The translations under genes were made by a program, and so were the position numbers. A DNA stretch of 64,000 nt from Palsa-504 sp963847965 (lineage in GTDB: Bacteria; Actinomycetota; Actinomycetes; Streptosporangiales; Streptosporangiaceae): contig CAWKCG010000001.1 of NCBI GenBank assembly GCA_963847965.1, positions 124,001-188,000 of the forward strand, given 5' to 3'. The notes beneath the pieces were generated by a model, which saw nothing but the letters and a program-made list of their open reading frames with translations, had not been told where the DNA came from and made no database searches. Shown in pieces: positions 50,897-59,855 of this stretch. Each line of letters opens with the position of its first letter. Within the stretch, counting starts at the first letter, position 1.

Positions 50897-51321
50897 CAGG
50901 AGTCGAAAGCCGACAGCCCGGCCTGGGCGACCTCCATGTCCTGGCTGTAGTGGCCGCCGCTGACGCCGATCCCGCCGACGACCGCCCCGCCGAGCTTGAT
51001 CGGGTACCCGCCGCCGAACACGATCAGGCGATCGATCCCAGTGGCCGCTCCCATGGCCAGCGGCGGGTCGTCCTTGACGAAGTCGTGCCAGGCGTCGGTG
51101 GCCAGCCCGAAGCCGACCGCCGTGTAGGCCTTGTCCTGGGCCACCTGGACGGACAGCAAGGGCGCGCCATCCATGCGGCTGAACGCCTTCAGCACCCCGC
51201 TGTCGTCGACGATGGCGATCACGAAGGGCTGGCCCATCTCCGCCGCCTTCCGCTCCGCCGCCTCGATCATGGCCTTGGCCAGCTGTGCGGTCACGCTGGC
51301 CCGGTCAAATGTCGCTGCCAT
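50896..51321 (-). CDS. HbpS/GlcG-like (DUF336) protein
   Basis: 141 residues from ATG 51321, with GGAGG just upstream. DUF336 features: TAQLAKAMIEAAERKAAEMG, FVIAIVDDSGVLKAFSRMDG, SVQVAQDKAYTAVGF and the glycine-rich LGGAVVGGIGVSGG. Family members bind haem or cobalamin or accompany catabolic operons with an unknown assisting role. It overlaps the upstream PEP mutase-like gene by 17 bases and belongs to the same operon. Confidence 0.92.
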   Translation of the reverse strand: MAATFDRASVTAQLAKAMIEAAERKAAEMGQPFVIAIVDDSGVLKAFSRMDGAPLLSVQVAQDKAYTAVGFGLATDAWHDFVKDDPPLAMGAATGIDRLIVFGGGYPIKLGGAVVGGIGVSGGHYSQDMEVAQAGLSAFDS

Positions 51322-52246
51322 CTGCACCTCCGATCTCCGGCCCCGGCGCAGCAGGCTGGGCGGCGTACCGCTGTTCGGCCTCGTGCACCTGGGGCAGCCC
51401 GATGAAATCCACGAACTCTGCGAACGTGGGCAACTCGTGCAGCGCCGCGGCGGGGGTGCCCGCCCGGGCGATCTCCCGCAGTATCCCGCGCATCGCCCCG
51501 GTCGCCGCCAGCAACGTGCTAATGGGGAAGATGACAATCCGGTAACCCAGCTCCTCCAGGCGGTCCAGGCCGATCGGCGGGGTCTTGCCTCCTTCGGCCC
51601 AGTTGAACAGCAGCGGCACGCCGGGAAAGGCCCGCACCGCCTCCTCGGCTTCGGCCTCGGTGGTCAGCGCCTCGATGAACAGGACGTCGGCCCCGGCCTC
51701 GCGGTACATCCGCGCGCGCAGCAGGGCTCGCTCCAGGCCTTCCACGGCCCGCGCGTCGGTCCGGGCGATGATGACGAACTCGGGCTGCGTCCGGGCGTCG
51801 ACCGCCGCGCGGACCTTCGCGGCCATCTCCTCCGCCGGGATGACCAGCTTGCCCTCCATGTGCCCGCATTTCTTCGGGGCGACCTGGTCCTCGATGTGGA
51901 TCCCGGCGACCCCGGCCGCCTCGTAGGCCCCGACCGTGCGGATCACGTTCAGCGGGTTGCCGTAGCCGGTGTCTGCGTCGGCGATGACCGGGACGTCCAC
52001 GCAGGCCGCGATCCGCCCGGCGTTGCCGGCCATCTCGGTCATGGTCAGCAGGCCCACGTCAGGCCGCCCGATCAGCGCCGCCGAAGTCCCGAACCCGGTC
52101 ATGTACACCGCGGGAAACCCGGCCTCTTCCACCAGCCGGGCGGATAGCGGATCGAACGCCCCCGGCGCCACGATCATCTCGCCGGAGTCCAGCAGCGCCC
52201 GCAGGCGCGCCGCCCCGCCCGGCCGCCTGGTCAGCCGGGCCGTCAC
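51305..52246 (-). CDS. isocitrate lyase/PEP mutase superfamily enzyme
   Basis: 313 residues from GTG 52246. Alpha/beta barrel with PAVYMTGFGTSAALIGRPD, VPVIADADTGYGNPLNVIRT (Mg-binding DxDTGYG), IHIEDQVAPKKCGHMEGK (catalytic KKCGH loop) and FVIIARTDARA. KKCGH is typical of C-C lyases of this family such as 2-methylisocitrate lyase or oxaloacetate/dimethylmalate lyase-like enzymes, rather than PEP mutase. It may cleave an aldol-type intermediate of the neighbouring sugar-acid route. Confidence 0.92.
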   Translation of the reverse strand: MTARLTRRPGGAARLRALLDSGEMIVAPGAFDPLSARLVEEAGFPAVYMTGFGTSAALIGRPDVGLLTMTEMAGNAGRIAACVDVPVIADADTGYGNPLNVIRTVGAYEAAGVAGIHIEDQVAPKKCGHMEGKLVIPAEEMAAKVRAAVDARTQPEFVIIARTDARAVEGLERALLRARMYREAGADVLFIEALTTEAEAEEAVRAFPGVPLLFNWAEGGKTPPIGLDRLEELGYRIVIFPISTLLAATGAMRGILREIARAGTPAAALHELPTFAEFVDFIGLPQVHEAEQRYAAQPAAPGPEIGGADGSDI

Positions 52247-52535
52247 CGGGTATCCGCCGCTGGCGAGACCCCAAGCTCCTGATCGCGGGACATGCGCTGA
52301 TCGTACAGAGGCCGCCGGGCAGGCGGACTTTAGCGGCGTCTGGCGGGGCGAAGTTAGCATGATCTCGGGCTGGCCGGGGTTTGCGAACATGCCGCTGACG
52401 CGGCGCGCCGCGGCGACCTCCCGGTTAAACCCTTGGCCACACCGGCTCAGGCCGGTTAATGATGGCTAAGGATCCGGTACTGCCTGGAGTGCACGTTCTT
52501 CCCTTTATGAACATGGGACGAAGCACGGCGAAGGG

Positions 52536-53981
52536 TCAGCGAAGCGCCGTGGGCAGCAGCTCGGGCGGGAAGCTCTGGTAGGCGACCGGGACCAGCCAGC
52601 GGCGGATCGCGGCCGTCCCCACGGAGGTGTAGGCCGGCGCGGTGGTGGCCGGCCACGGGCCGCCGTGGTGCTGCGCGGCGACCGCGGCCACGCCGGTGGG
52701 CCACCCGTTCCAGACGATCCGGCCCACGATGCGCTCGAGGACGGCGATCACCTGGCGGGCCCGTTCCACGTCGCCGGCCGACTCGGGGTCGGCGTGCACG
52801 GTGCCCACCAGGTTCCCGGCCAGCGTGCCGAGGACCGGCAGCAGGTCGTCCACGGACGGGTACGTGACCACCAGCCCGGCCGGGCCGAAGCGCTCGCGGG
52901 ACAGCAGCGCCACCTCCGCGGCGAACTCCTTCAGCGTGACCTGGAAGGCGCGCGGGGTGGCGCCCCAGGGGCCGTGACCAGGCTGGCCCGCGGCTAGCTC
53001 GCTGACCCCGGGGTGCTCAGAAGCCTCCTCCACCGCTTCCTCGTACCCCGCGAAGATCCGCCCGGACAACATTGGGCCGCCCGCCGAGGCGTCGACCGCC
53101 TCGGCGATCGCGGCCAGCAGTTCCGCGTCCTCGGGCACGAAGAGCAGGCCCGGGTTAGTGCAGAACTGGCCGGTCCCGAGGGTTAGCGACCCGACGTAAC
53201 CGGTCGCGATCGCGGCCGGGCGGGAGGCCGCGGCGCCGGGCAGCACCACGCAGGGGTTGACCGAACCGAGTTCTCCGTAGAACGGGATCGGGACAGGGCG
53301 TGACGCGCATATCCTGGCCAGCGCCAGCCCGCCGGCCGTCGAGCCCGTGAACCCGGCCGCCGCGATCAGCGGGTGCCGGAGCAGCCGAACGCCCGCCTGT
53401 ACCCCGTGCACCAGCCCGAACGTACCCGGAGGGGCTCCGGCCGACGCCAGTGCCCCGGTCACGATCTCCGCCGTCACGTCGGAGGTGGCCGGATGCCCCT
53501 CGTGCGCCTTGACCACCACCGGGCAGCCCGCGGCCAGCGCGGAGGCCGTGTCGTTGCCGGCCACGGAGAACGCGAACGGGAAGTTGGACGCCGCGAATAC
53601 CGCCACCGGGCCGACCGGGCGGTTGATCCGCCGGATGTCCGGCACGACGCCCACGGCCGGGCTGACCACAGGGTCGGCGTACCCGCCGTCCCGCAGCACG
53701 CCCGCGAACAGCCGCAACTGCCCGGTCGTGCGGGCCACCTCGCCGGTGAGGCGCTCGCCGCCGAGCGCGGTTTCCGTATCGGCGATCACGGCCAGCTCGC
53801 CGGTCCGCTCGTCCAGCGCGTCCGCCACGGCCTCCAGCGCCTGGGTGCGGCGCGAGTACCTGGACCAGTCGGGCGCGGCCGCCGCCGCGGCCGCCACGAT
53901 CGCGTCGAGGCCGGCATCGCTGGTCTCGGCGACCGGCTCCCCCTCGGGCTCGCCGGTGCGCGGGTCGAACCCCTGGATCAT
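52536..53981 (-). CDS. NADP-type aldehyde dehydrogenase (2-ketoglutarate-semialdehyde dehydrogenase-like)
   Basis: 481 residues, AGGAGG upstream of the ATG. It matches the group that includes alpha-ketoglutaric semialdehyde dehydrogenase: NRPVGPVAVFAASNFPFAFS, VAGNDTASALAAGCPVVVKA, FYGELGSVNPCVVLPGA (catalytic Glu) and SLTLGTGQFCTNPGLLF (nucleophilic Cys). These enzymes complete oxidative pentose or hydroxyproline breakdown to 2-ketoglutarate. Together with the IlvD/Edd dehydratase at 55.6 kb it suggests a Weimberg-type path. Confidence 0.9.
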   Translation of the reverse strand: MIQGFDPRTGEPEGEPVAETSDAGLDAIVAAAAAAAPDWSRYSRRTQALEAVADALDERTGELAVIADTETALGGERLTGEVARTTGQLRLFAGVLRDGGYADPVVSPAVGVVPDIRRINRPVGPVAVFAASNFPFAFSVAGNDTASALAAGCPVVVKAHEGHPATSDVTAEIVTGALASAGAPPGTFGLVHGVQAGVRLLRHPLIAAAGFTGSTAGGLALARICASRPVPIPFYGELGSVNPCVVLPGAAASRPAAIATGYVGSLTLGTGQFCTNPGLLFVPEDAELLAAIAEAVDASAGGPMLSGRIFAGYEEAVEEASEHPGVSELAAGQPGHGPWGATPRAFQVTLKEFAAEVALLSRERFGPAGLVVTYPSVDDLLPVLGTLAGNLVGTVHADPESAGDVERARQVIAVLERIVGRIVWNGWPTGVAAVAAQHHGGPWPATTAPAYTSVGTAAIRRWLVPVAYQSFPPELLPTALR

Positions 53982-54030
53982 CGCGCCCTCCTGGAGAATC
54001 AGCGGTTCCCTAGGAGGTTACGCCGCCCGG

Positions 54031-54762
54031 TCAGCGCGATGCGGCAGGCGGTTCGGCGGCGGGAGCCGCGGCGGCAACGGCCGCCCGGGCCGCCGCGGCC
54101 ATCGCCTCTCCCTTGCGCCTGGCTCGCTGGCCGTAGATCGTCATCCAGACGACCAGGAGGCCTGCGATCGGGTAGGGCATGATCTTGGAGATGGTGAGGG
54201 CCGTTCCGGCCGAGGTGTTCTCCACGATGATGACCCGGGCCGCCGCCTCGGCCAGGTAGGCCACGCCCCAGACGATCGTCATGAGGTTGAATACGCGCCG
54301 GAAGCCCTCGTACTGCCAGCGGCTCTCGAAGTCGCGGCCCTTGGGCGTGTCCGGGCCGATGAACTCCAGGGCGAAGCGGAAGATCAGCGGGCGGCGCGAC
54401 CACAGCGAGCCCAGGCACACCAGGCCGAAGATCCCGGTCGGAACCGAGCCCTCCACCAGGACCAGCCTGGCGTTGCCGCTGGCCAGCCCCAGAACGGTGC
54501 CGACGGCGATGCCGAGCAGGACCAGGGCGCCGATGGCGTCAATGCGACGGTGGCGGATGACCGCGAGCAGTACGCCCAGGGCCGGGAAGATGCCGCTGAG
54601 CACCAGCGCCTTGACCTCGCTCGCCCCGTGCGACCGCAGCACCTGATAGACCACGAGCGGTCCGGCGATGTCGAAGATGGCAATCGACGCGAAACCCTGC
54701 ACCCGGGCCCACAGGGAAGCGCGCGATCCGGTTGCTGCGTGCGACTGGCCCATATTGTGCAT
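54031..54762 (-). CDS. VC0807-family membrane protein
   Basis: 243 residues from ATG 54762 (or ATG 54753) with six or so membrane helices (IAIFDIAGPLVVYQVLRSHG, ALVLSGIFPALGVLLAVI, IGALVLLGIAVGTVLGLA, IYGQ end) and a basic, Ala/Pro-rich cytoplasmic tail. It resembles the VC0807 family of unknown function, sometimes annotated intracellular septation-like. No ribosome site precedes it, so it is probably leaderless. It is divergent from the PaaX-like regulator and 49 bases before the dehydrogenase gene. Confidence 0.82.
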   Translation of the reverse strand: MHNMGQSHAATGSRASLWARVQGFASIAIFDIAGPLVVYQVLRSHGASEVKALVLSGIFPALGVLLAVIRHRRIDAIGALVLLGIAVGTVLGLASGNARLVLVEGSVPTGIFGLVCLGSLWSRRPLIFRFALEFIGPDTPKGRDFESRWQYEGFRRVFNLMTIVWGVAYLAEAAARVIIVENTSAGTALTISKIMPYPIAGLLVVWMTIYGQRARRKGEAMAAAARAAVAAAAPAAEPPAASR

Positions 54763-54813
54763 ATTAACACACGACCGCAGTAAGAGGTACACTATATTCG
54801 TGGAGGACGTAGC
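54763..54813. promoter_or_regulatory. divergent promoter of VC0807-like and PaaX-like genes
   Basis: A 51-base gap of low GC content. It includes TATATT (54793-54798) as a plausible -10 for the plus-strand gene, with GGAGG 7 bases before GTG 54814. On the other side the CATATTGTGCATATTAAC string overlaps the minus-strand start. The compact layout suggests the PaaX-like protein controls both genes. Confidence 0.45.
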
Positions 54814-55638
54814 GTGAACGGACCCGAGGTGAGCCCGCGGATGGGGCTGGTCTGCTTCGCCTTCGGCGCGGCGGCGGTGCCGTTCGGCGGGCAGCTGCCC
54901 GACGGGCAGCTCTCCGGCCGGGCGCTGATCGAGCTGCTGGCCGACCTCGGCCTGTCGGAGGCGGCCTCCCGGTCGGTGCTGCTGCGGATGCGCAGGGAGG
55001 GCTGGCTCGACTCGGAACGGGCAGGACGGGAGGCCAGGTACCGGCTGGCCCCCGCGATCTACTCGGCGCAGGCCAGGATCGAGAGCCAGCTGCGCGGCAA
55101 GCGGCCGGCGTGGGAGGGGTTCTTCTACGGAATCCTCTACGAGATCCCCGAGCACGCGCGCGCATACCGTGACCGGCTGCGCCGCGCGGCCCAGCTCCTC
55201 GGCTACGCTACGCTGCGCCCCGGCCTGCTCGTGGCGACCAGCGACCGCTGGGCGGAACTCGCCGGGCTGGTGCCCGACCAGCCGCCGCCCGGCAGCCAGC
55301 TGCTGCGGATCCAGATCAGGCTCGACGATGCCGACAGCCGCCTGATCGCGGCGCGGCTGTGGGGCCTGGACGCGCTGGCCGCCCGGTACCGGCAGGTCCT
55401 GGCCGAGTCGCGGGCCCTGACTGACCAGGCCGACCGGCACCCGGCCGGGGCCACGGCGTTCCGCGCCTTCGCCGACGCGACGATGCCGATCTTCGACGCG
55501 AGCGCCGCCGACCCGGACCTGCCCGACGAGCTGCTGCCCGACGACTGGCCGGGCCGCGAGCTGGGCGTCGCCCTCGGGCGAGCCTTCCGGGTCTTTTACC
55601 CGCTGATCGCCGGGTACCTGGAGGCCCTGACCGGCTAG
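54814..55638 (+). CDS. PaaX-like transcriptional repressor
   Basis: 274 residues from GTG 54814. PaaX pattern: winged-helix start SGRALIELLADLGLSEAASR, SVLLRMRREGWLDSERAGRE and RYRLAP, then the middle domain WEGFFYGILYEIPEHARAYRD and RAAQLLGYATLRPGLLVATS, and the C-terminal alpha domain ending RVFYPLIAGYLEAL. PaaX represses catabolic genes through a CoA-thioester ligand. Probable targets are the divergent 54.8-50.9 kb operon and its own gene. Confidence 0.9.
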   Translation: MNGPEVSPRMGLVCFAFGAAAVPFGGQLPDGQLSGRALIELLADLGLSEAASRSVLLRMRREGWLDSERAGREARYRLAPAIYSAQARIESQLRGKRPAWEGFFYGILYEIPEHARAYRDRLRRAAQLLGYATLRPGLLVATSDRWAELAGLVPDQPPPGSQLLRIQIRLDDADSRLIAARLWGLDALAARYRQVLAESRALTDQADRHPAGATAFRAFADATMPIFDASAADPDLPDELLPDDWPGRELGVALGRAFRVFYPLIAGYLEALTG

Positions 55639-55641
55639 GGG

Positions 55642-57387
55642 CTAGCGGGGGTCGGGCTCGGGGTTGCGGCCGCGCCTGGCCAGGAAGTCGAAGTCGCAGC
55701 CCTCGTCGGCCTGCGTGATGTGCTCGCTGTACAGGGCGCCGTAGCCGCGCTCGAACTTCGGCTCCGGAGGGTGCCAGCGCTCGCGGCGGAGCAACCACTC
55801 CCGTTCGGCAGAAATGTCTACGGAGAGCTCGCGGGCGGCGACGTCCAGGGTGATGCGATCGCCCGTCTGGACGAGGGCCAGCGGCCCGCCGACGAACGCT
55901 TCCGGGGCCACGTGCAGCACGCAGGCGCCGTAGCTGGTGCCGCTCATCCGCGCGTCGGAGATGCGCACCATGTCGCGGACCCCCTGGGCGAGCAGGTAAT
56001 CCGGGATCGGCAGCTGACCGTACTCGGGCATGCCCGGGCCGCCCTTCGGGCCGGCGTTGCGGAGCACCAGGACCGAGTTGGGGGTGATGCGCAGCGCCGG
56101 GTCGTTGATGCGCCGCTGCATGTCGGCGTAGGAGTCGAAGACGACCGCGGGGCCGGTGTGCTTGAGCAGCCGCGGCTCGGCCGCGATGTGCTTGATGACC
56201 GCGCCGTCGGGCGCGAGGTTGCCGCGCAGCACCGCGATCCCGCCCTCGGCGGCCAGGGCGGTTTCCGGTGTCCGGATGACGTCATCGTTATAGACGGGCG
56301 CTCCGGCGATCTTTTCGCCGAACGAGCGTCCGCTCACCGTCATGCGATCGAGGTGCAGTGCACCGGGGACCTTCGCGAGCTGGCCCAGGAGGGCGGGCAG
56401 CCCGCCTGCGTAGTAGAAGTCCTCCATCAGGTACGCGCCCGAAGGCTTGACGTTCGCCAGCCAGGGCACCCGGCGGGAGATCGCGTCGAAGTCGTCCAGG
56501 GTCAGGCTGACCCCGGCGCGGCCCGCCATCGCGATCAGGTGGATGAGCGCGTTGGTGGAGCCGCCCAGGGCGAGCACGGCCGCGGCCGCGTCCACGAACG
56601 CCTCGCGGGTCAGGATCTGGTCCGGGGTCAGGTCCGCCCAGACCATGGCCACGATGCGCCGACCGCTGGCGGCGGCCATCCGGTGGTGCGCGGAGTCGAC
56701 GGCGGGGATTGACGCCATGCCGGGCAGGGTCATGCCGAGGGCCTCGGCGGCGGAGGTCATCGTGGACGCGGTACCCATCGTCATGCAGTGGCCGGGTGAC
56801 CTGGCGATGCCCGACTCCAGGTCGGCCAGCTCGCAGTCGCCGGCCAGGCCGGCCCGGACGTCATCCCAGACCTTCCACATGTCGGTGCCGCTGCCGACGG
56901 TCTGGCCGCGGTAGTTGCCGCGCAGCATCGGGCCCGCGGTCACGTAGATCGCGGGGAGGTTCGCGCTGGCCGCGCCCATCAGCAGCGCGGGCGTGGTCTT
57001 GTCGCAGCCGCCCATGAGCACCGCGCCGTCGGCCGGGTAGGAGCGCAGGAGTTCCTCGGTCTCCATGGCGAGCAGGTTCCTGTACAGCATCGGGGTGGGC
57101 TTCTGGAACGTCTCGCTGAGCGTGGCGACCGGCATCTCGACCGGGAAGCCGCCCGCCTCGAGCACGCCGCGCTTGACCTGCTCGGCCCGCTGGCGCAGGT
57201 GCATGTGGCACGGGTTCAGCTCGGACCAGGTGTTCAGGATGACGATGAGCGGCTTGCCGAGGTGCTCCTCGGGCTCGATCCCGAGCTGGCGCATCCTGGA
57301 CCGGTGGCTGAACGCTCGCAGCCCGGCCGTCCGCTCCCCGCCGAACCAGCGGAAGCTGCGGAGGTCTTCAGGCTTCTTCGGACTCAT
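55642..57387 (-). CDS. IlvD/Edd-family dehydratase (sugar-acid dehydratase-like)
   Basis: 581 residues. IlvD/Edd signature: FSHRSRMRQLGIEPEEHLGK, NTWSELNPCHMHLRQRAEQV (Fe-S Cys), AVLMGGCDKTTPALLMGAAS (Fe-S Cys), ARSPGHCMTMGTASTM (third Cys) and GGPGMPEYGQLPIP. The GGERTAGLRAF...GNYRGQTVGSGTDMWK features match pentonate/aldonate (L-arabonate type) dehydratases better than dihydroxy-acid dehydratase of branched amino acid synthesis. It removes water from a sugar acid to a 2-keto-3-deoxy acid. Confidence 0.92.
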   Translation of the reverse strand: MSPKKPEDLRSFRWFGGERTAGLRAFSHRSRMRQLGIEPEEHLGKPLIVILNTWSELNPCHMHLRQRAEQVKRGVLEAGGFPVEMPVATLSETFQKPTPMLYRNLLAMETEELLRSYPADGAVLMGGCDKTTPALLMGAASANLPAIYVTAGPMLRGNYRGQTVGSGTDMWKVWDDVRAGLAGDCELADLESGIARSPGHCMTMGTASTMTSAAEALGMTLPGMASIPAVDSAHHRMAAASGRRIVAMVWADLTPDQILTREAFVDAAAAVLALGGSTNALIHLIAMAGRAGVSLTLDDFDAISRRVPWLANVKPSGAYLMEDFYYAGGLPALLGQLAKVPGALHLDRMTVSGRSFGEKIAGAPVYNDDVIRTPETALAAEGGIAVLRGNLAPDGAVIKHIAAEPRLLKHTGPAVVFDSYADMQRRINDPALRITPNSVLVLRNAGPKGGPGMPEYGQLPIPDYLLAQGVRDMVRISDARMSGTSYGACVLHVAPEAFVGGPLALVQTGDRITLDVAARELSVDISAEREWLLRRERWHPPEPKFERGYGALYSEHITQADEGCDFDFLARRGRNPEPDPR

Positions 57388-57520
57388 CGGTGCTTCTCCT
57401 ACCGCAGGTGGCTTACGCTAGGGATAGCACGAGGTTGCGTCTAGGGTTCCGTCGGCTGTCCGTCAGGTAAACCACAATTAGGACGGCCGGGACTGGACCG
57501 AGCGGCGCCGCGACTCGACT

Positions 57521-57580
57521 CCGTGGGCTCAAGCCCACGGGCTCCGGGGAACACCTGACGGGATAGAAGCCCTGAGGGCT
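57521..57580 (+). promoter_or_regulatory. leader with two hairpins before the DMT transporter
   Basis: CCGTGGGCT-CA-AGCCCACGG (57521-57540) is a perfect 9-base inverted repeat and AGCCC-TGA-GGGCT (about 57568-57580) a second hairpin, both within about 90 bases of the transporter start. This could be an operator plus attenuator, or a structured leader RNA; no known riboswitch consensus was recognised. Confidence 0.4.
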
Positions 57581-57607
57581 CCAGTTCAGCTTGCCTGAGG
57601 AGCCTTG

Positions 57608-58459
57608 ATGGACCCGTCGACCACCCTCTCGCTCTCGGTCACCATGGCCGTCCTGGCCGCCGCCGTCACCCACGCGACCTGGAACGCCATCGCGCATGGC
57701 ATCAAGGATCAGACGCTCGCATTCGGGCTCATCGGCGCGGGCGGGATCATCGTGGCTATCCCGCTCGTCATCGTGGCCGCGCCGCCGAGGCCCGACGCCT
57801 GGCCGTACCTGCTCGGGTCGGTCGCGATCCACGTCTTCTACAACCTGCTGCTGATGCGGTGCTACCGCTACGGCGAGTTCGGCCAGGTGTACCCGCTGGC
57901 CCGCGGCATCTCCCCGCCGGTGGTGACGGTCCTGGCCGCGGTGTTCGTGGGCGAGCACCTGGCCCTGCACCAGATCGCCGGGGTGGTCATCGTCTCGGCC
58001 GGCCTGGCCGCGCTGGTCTTCGTCGGCCGGTGGCCCGGGCGGGTGGTGGTGCTGGCCGCCGTCGGCACCGGCCTGACCATCGCGGCGTACACGACGGTCA
58101 ACGGCGTCGGGGTGCGGCTTGCGGCGAGCCCGGTCGGGTACATCGGCTGGCTGATGCTGCTGCAGAGCCTGTGCGTCCCGATGTTCGCCCTCGTGCGGCG
58201 GCGCGACGTGCTGGCCAAACAGCGGCCGCGGGTCCTGGTGTCCGGCCTGGCCGCCGGGGCGCTGAGCGTGCTGGCCTACGGCCTGGTGCTGTGGGCGCAG
58301 ACCCGTGGGGCGCTGGCGCCGATCGCCGCGCTGCGCGAGACGAGCGTCATCTTCGGCGCGATCATCGGCACCCTGGTCTTCCGCGAGCCGTTCGGCCGGG
58401 CCCGCATCGTGGCGACCGTCCTGGTCGTGGCCGGCATCGTGCTGCTCAACGTCGGCTAG
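57608..58459 (+). CDS. EamA/DMT-family transporter
   Basis: 283 residues from ATG 57608 with GAGGAG upstream. Ten membrane helices in two EamA halves: AAVTHATWNAIAHGIKD near the N-terminus, VFYNLLLMRCYRYGEFGQVY with the conserved PLARGISPPVVTVLAA at the end of half one, and IAALRETSVIFGAIIGTLVF in half two. A metabolite exporter or importer; divergent from the dehydratase gene, so sugar acid transport is possible. Confidence 0.9.
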   Translation: MDPSTTLSLSVTMAVLAAAVTHATWNAIAHGIKDQTLAFGLIGAGGIIVAIPLVIVAAPPRPDAWPYLLGSVAIHVFYNLLLMRCYRYGEFGQVYPLARGISPPVVTVLAAVFVGEHLALHQIAGVVIVSAGLAALVFVGRWPGRVVVLAAVGTGLTIAAYTTVNGVGVRLAASPVGYIGWLMLLQSLCVPMFALVRRRDVLAKQRPRVLVSGLAAGALSVLAYGLVLWAQTRGALAPIAALRETSVIFGAIIGTLVFREPFGRARIVATVLVVAGIVLLNVG

Positions 58460-58508
58460 CGCTGACCGCAAACGTTCACCGGGTCTGCTGTCGCCGCACA
58501 CTGGGGAG

Positions 58509-59855
58509 GTGAACCGCGAACGCGCCGAGGCTTACCTGCGGCTGCTGGCCGAGTCCGAGCTACGCGAGAGCGCGCTTCATCCCGGCGGGAGCGCCCGGGT
58601 GGAACGGGCCGCCCGGGTGCTGACCGCCGTGGGCGCGCTCGAGGAGGAGGTAGCCGCGCAGATCCTGGGCGACTTGGAGCTAGCCTTCGGCGCCCGCGAT
58701 ACCGGCTCGGCCCGGCCGGGCAGGCTGGCCAGGGAACGGGCGCCGTCCTGGCCGGCGGCGTACGCGCCCGGGCCGTCGGCGGCAGCGGGCCCGGTCGTGC
58801 CGCTCGGGCAGCTCGTCCCGGTTCGCGCCGGAGCCGCGGGCGGTGAGATCTTCGTGCTGTCGTACGCACAGCCGGCCTGCCGCGGGCTGTTGACCATGAT
58901 CGCGCGGACCGGCCCGGGCGGGCCCGGGCCGGAGGAGGCTGTTTCGTTCCTGGACTTCAGCGCCACCGACGACCGGGGGAACGGCTACGGGATGGGCCTG
59001 CACGGCAGCGGGGTCAGCGGCCCAGGCGAGTGGATCCTCCGCCTGCATCCCGACCCGCCGCGCGACCTGCGGTGGCTGGATCTGCGCACCGCGGCGGCCG
59101 AGCCCGCCGTGCGGGTCGGACTCGACCCGCGGACGGCCGCGGGCCAGCCGCCCGAGGGCGCCGCCGAGGTGAGTGTCAGCGGCGCCGGGACCAGTCCCGG
59201 CGAGCACATGCTGAACACCGTGGCGATGCGGTTGCTCGCCGCGGCGGCGGCCTACCCGCCGCACAGGCCGCTGGCTGTCGCCGGGCTCAGGCTCGGCCTG
59301 GCGGTCGACGGCCTGGGCGACGTCATCACGGCGCTGCAGGCCGCCGGCGCCTTCCCGCCACGCAGTCCTGTCCCCGCCCAGCTCGCCGCGCTGTGCGCGC
59401 AGCTGGACATCACGGGCCACGGCATCACCACGCCGCCGGCCGACCGCCTGCCCGAGCGCTGGGGCAGCGTGCACCTTCAGCTCCTGCGGGGCAACCGGGC
59501 CGCGGGAGCGGCCCGCTCCGCCGCGGCCGGCGTCGCACTGCCCGACGTCGAGGGGATCCGGCTCGCGGTCCTCGGCCTGCACGACTCCGGGGACCGCACC
59601 GTCGTGTTCATGCACGCCAGCGGCGCGACCGGGGGCGGATCGTTCGAGCTGAACACCTGGCCGGTGATCTGGATCCGCGATAGCGGCGGGTGGTGGCACG
59701 CCACCAGCGCCGGCGGCAGCGCGGATCAGGACGGCGAGATCACGATGGCCCTGGAGGTGGCGCCGCCGCTCGGCCGGGACACCGACCGGATCGAGGTGGT
59801 CGCCGACTGGCCGTCGGCCGAGGTCCGCGCGAGGCTGCCGCTCCCCTGGCGGTGA
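58509..59855 (+). CDS. uncharacterised protein, 448 aa
   Basis: From GTG 58509. No membrane helix or signal peptide. The N-terminal 70 residues are helical (AEAYLRLLAESELRESALHP, then ARVERAARVLTAVGALEEEV), then an Ala/Pro-rich linker, then beta-rich segments (GEIFVLSYAQPACRGLLTMI, VSFLDFSATDDRGNGYGMGL, HPDPPRDLRWLDLRTAAAEP) and a last part RTVVFMHASGATGGGSFELN, NTWPVIWIRDSGGWWHATSA. Similar soluble proteins are common in actinomycetes, but I know of no function. The start follows the DMT gene by 49 bases. Confidence 0.82.
   Translation: MNRERAEAYLRLLAESELRESALHPGGSARVERAARVLTAVGALEEEVAAQILGDLELAFGARDTGSARPGRLARERAPSWPAAYAPGPSAAAGPVVPLGQLVPVRAGAAGGEIFVLSYAQPACRGLLTMIARTGPGGPGPEEAVSFLDFSATDDRGNGYGMGLHGSGVSGPGEWILRLHPDPPRDLRWLDLRTAAAEPAVRVGLDPRTAAGQPPEGAAEVSVSGAGTSPGEHMLNTVAMRLLAAAAAYPPHRPLAVAGLRLGLAVDGLGDVITALQAAGAFPPRSPVPAQLAALCAQLDITGHGITTPPADRLPERWGSVHLQLLRGNRAAGAARSAAAGVALPDVEGIRLAVLGLHDSGDRTVVFMHASGATGGGSFELNTWPVIWIRDSGGWWHATSAGGSADQDGEITMALEVAPPLGRDTDRIEVVADWPSAEVRARLPLPWR

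Noticed and set aside
57413..58501. 362-codon frame antisense to the DMT transporter
   Set aside because: His/Arg/Asp-rich complement of membrane helices; no family match.
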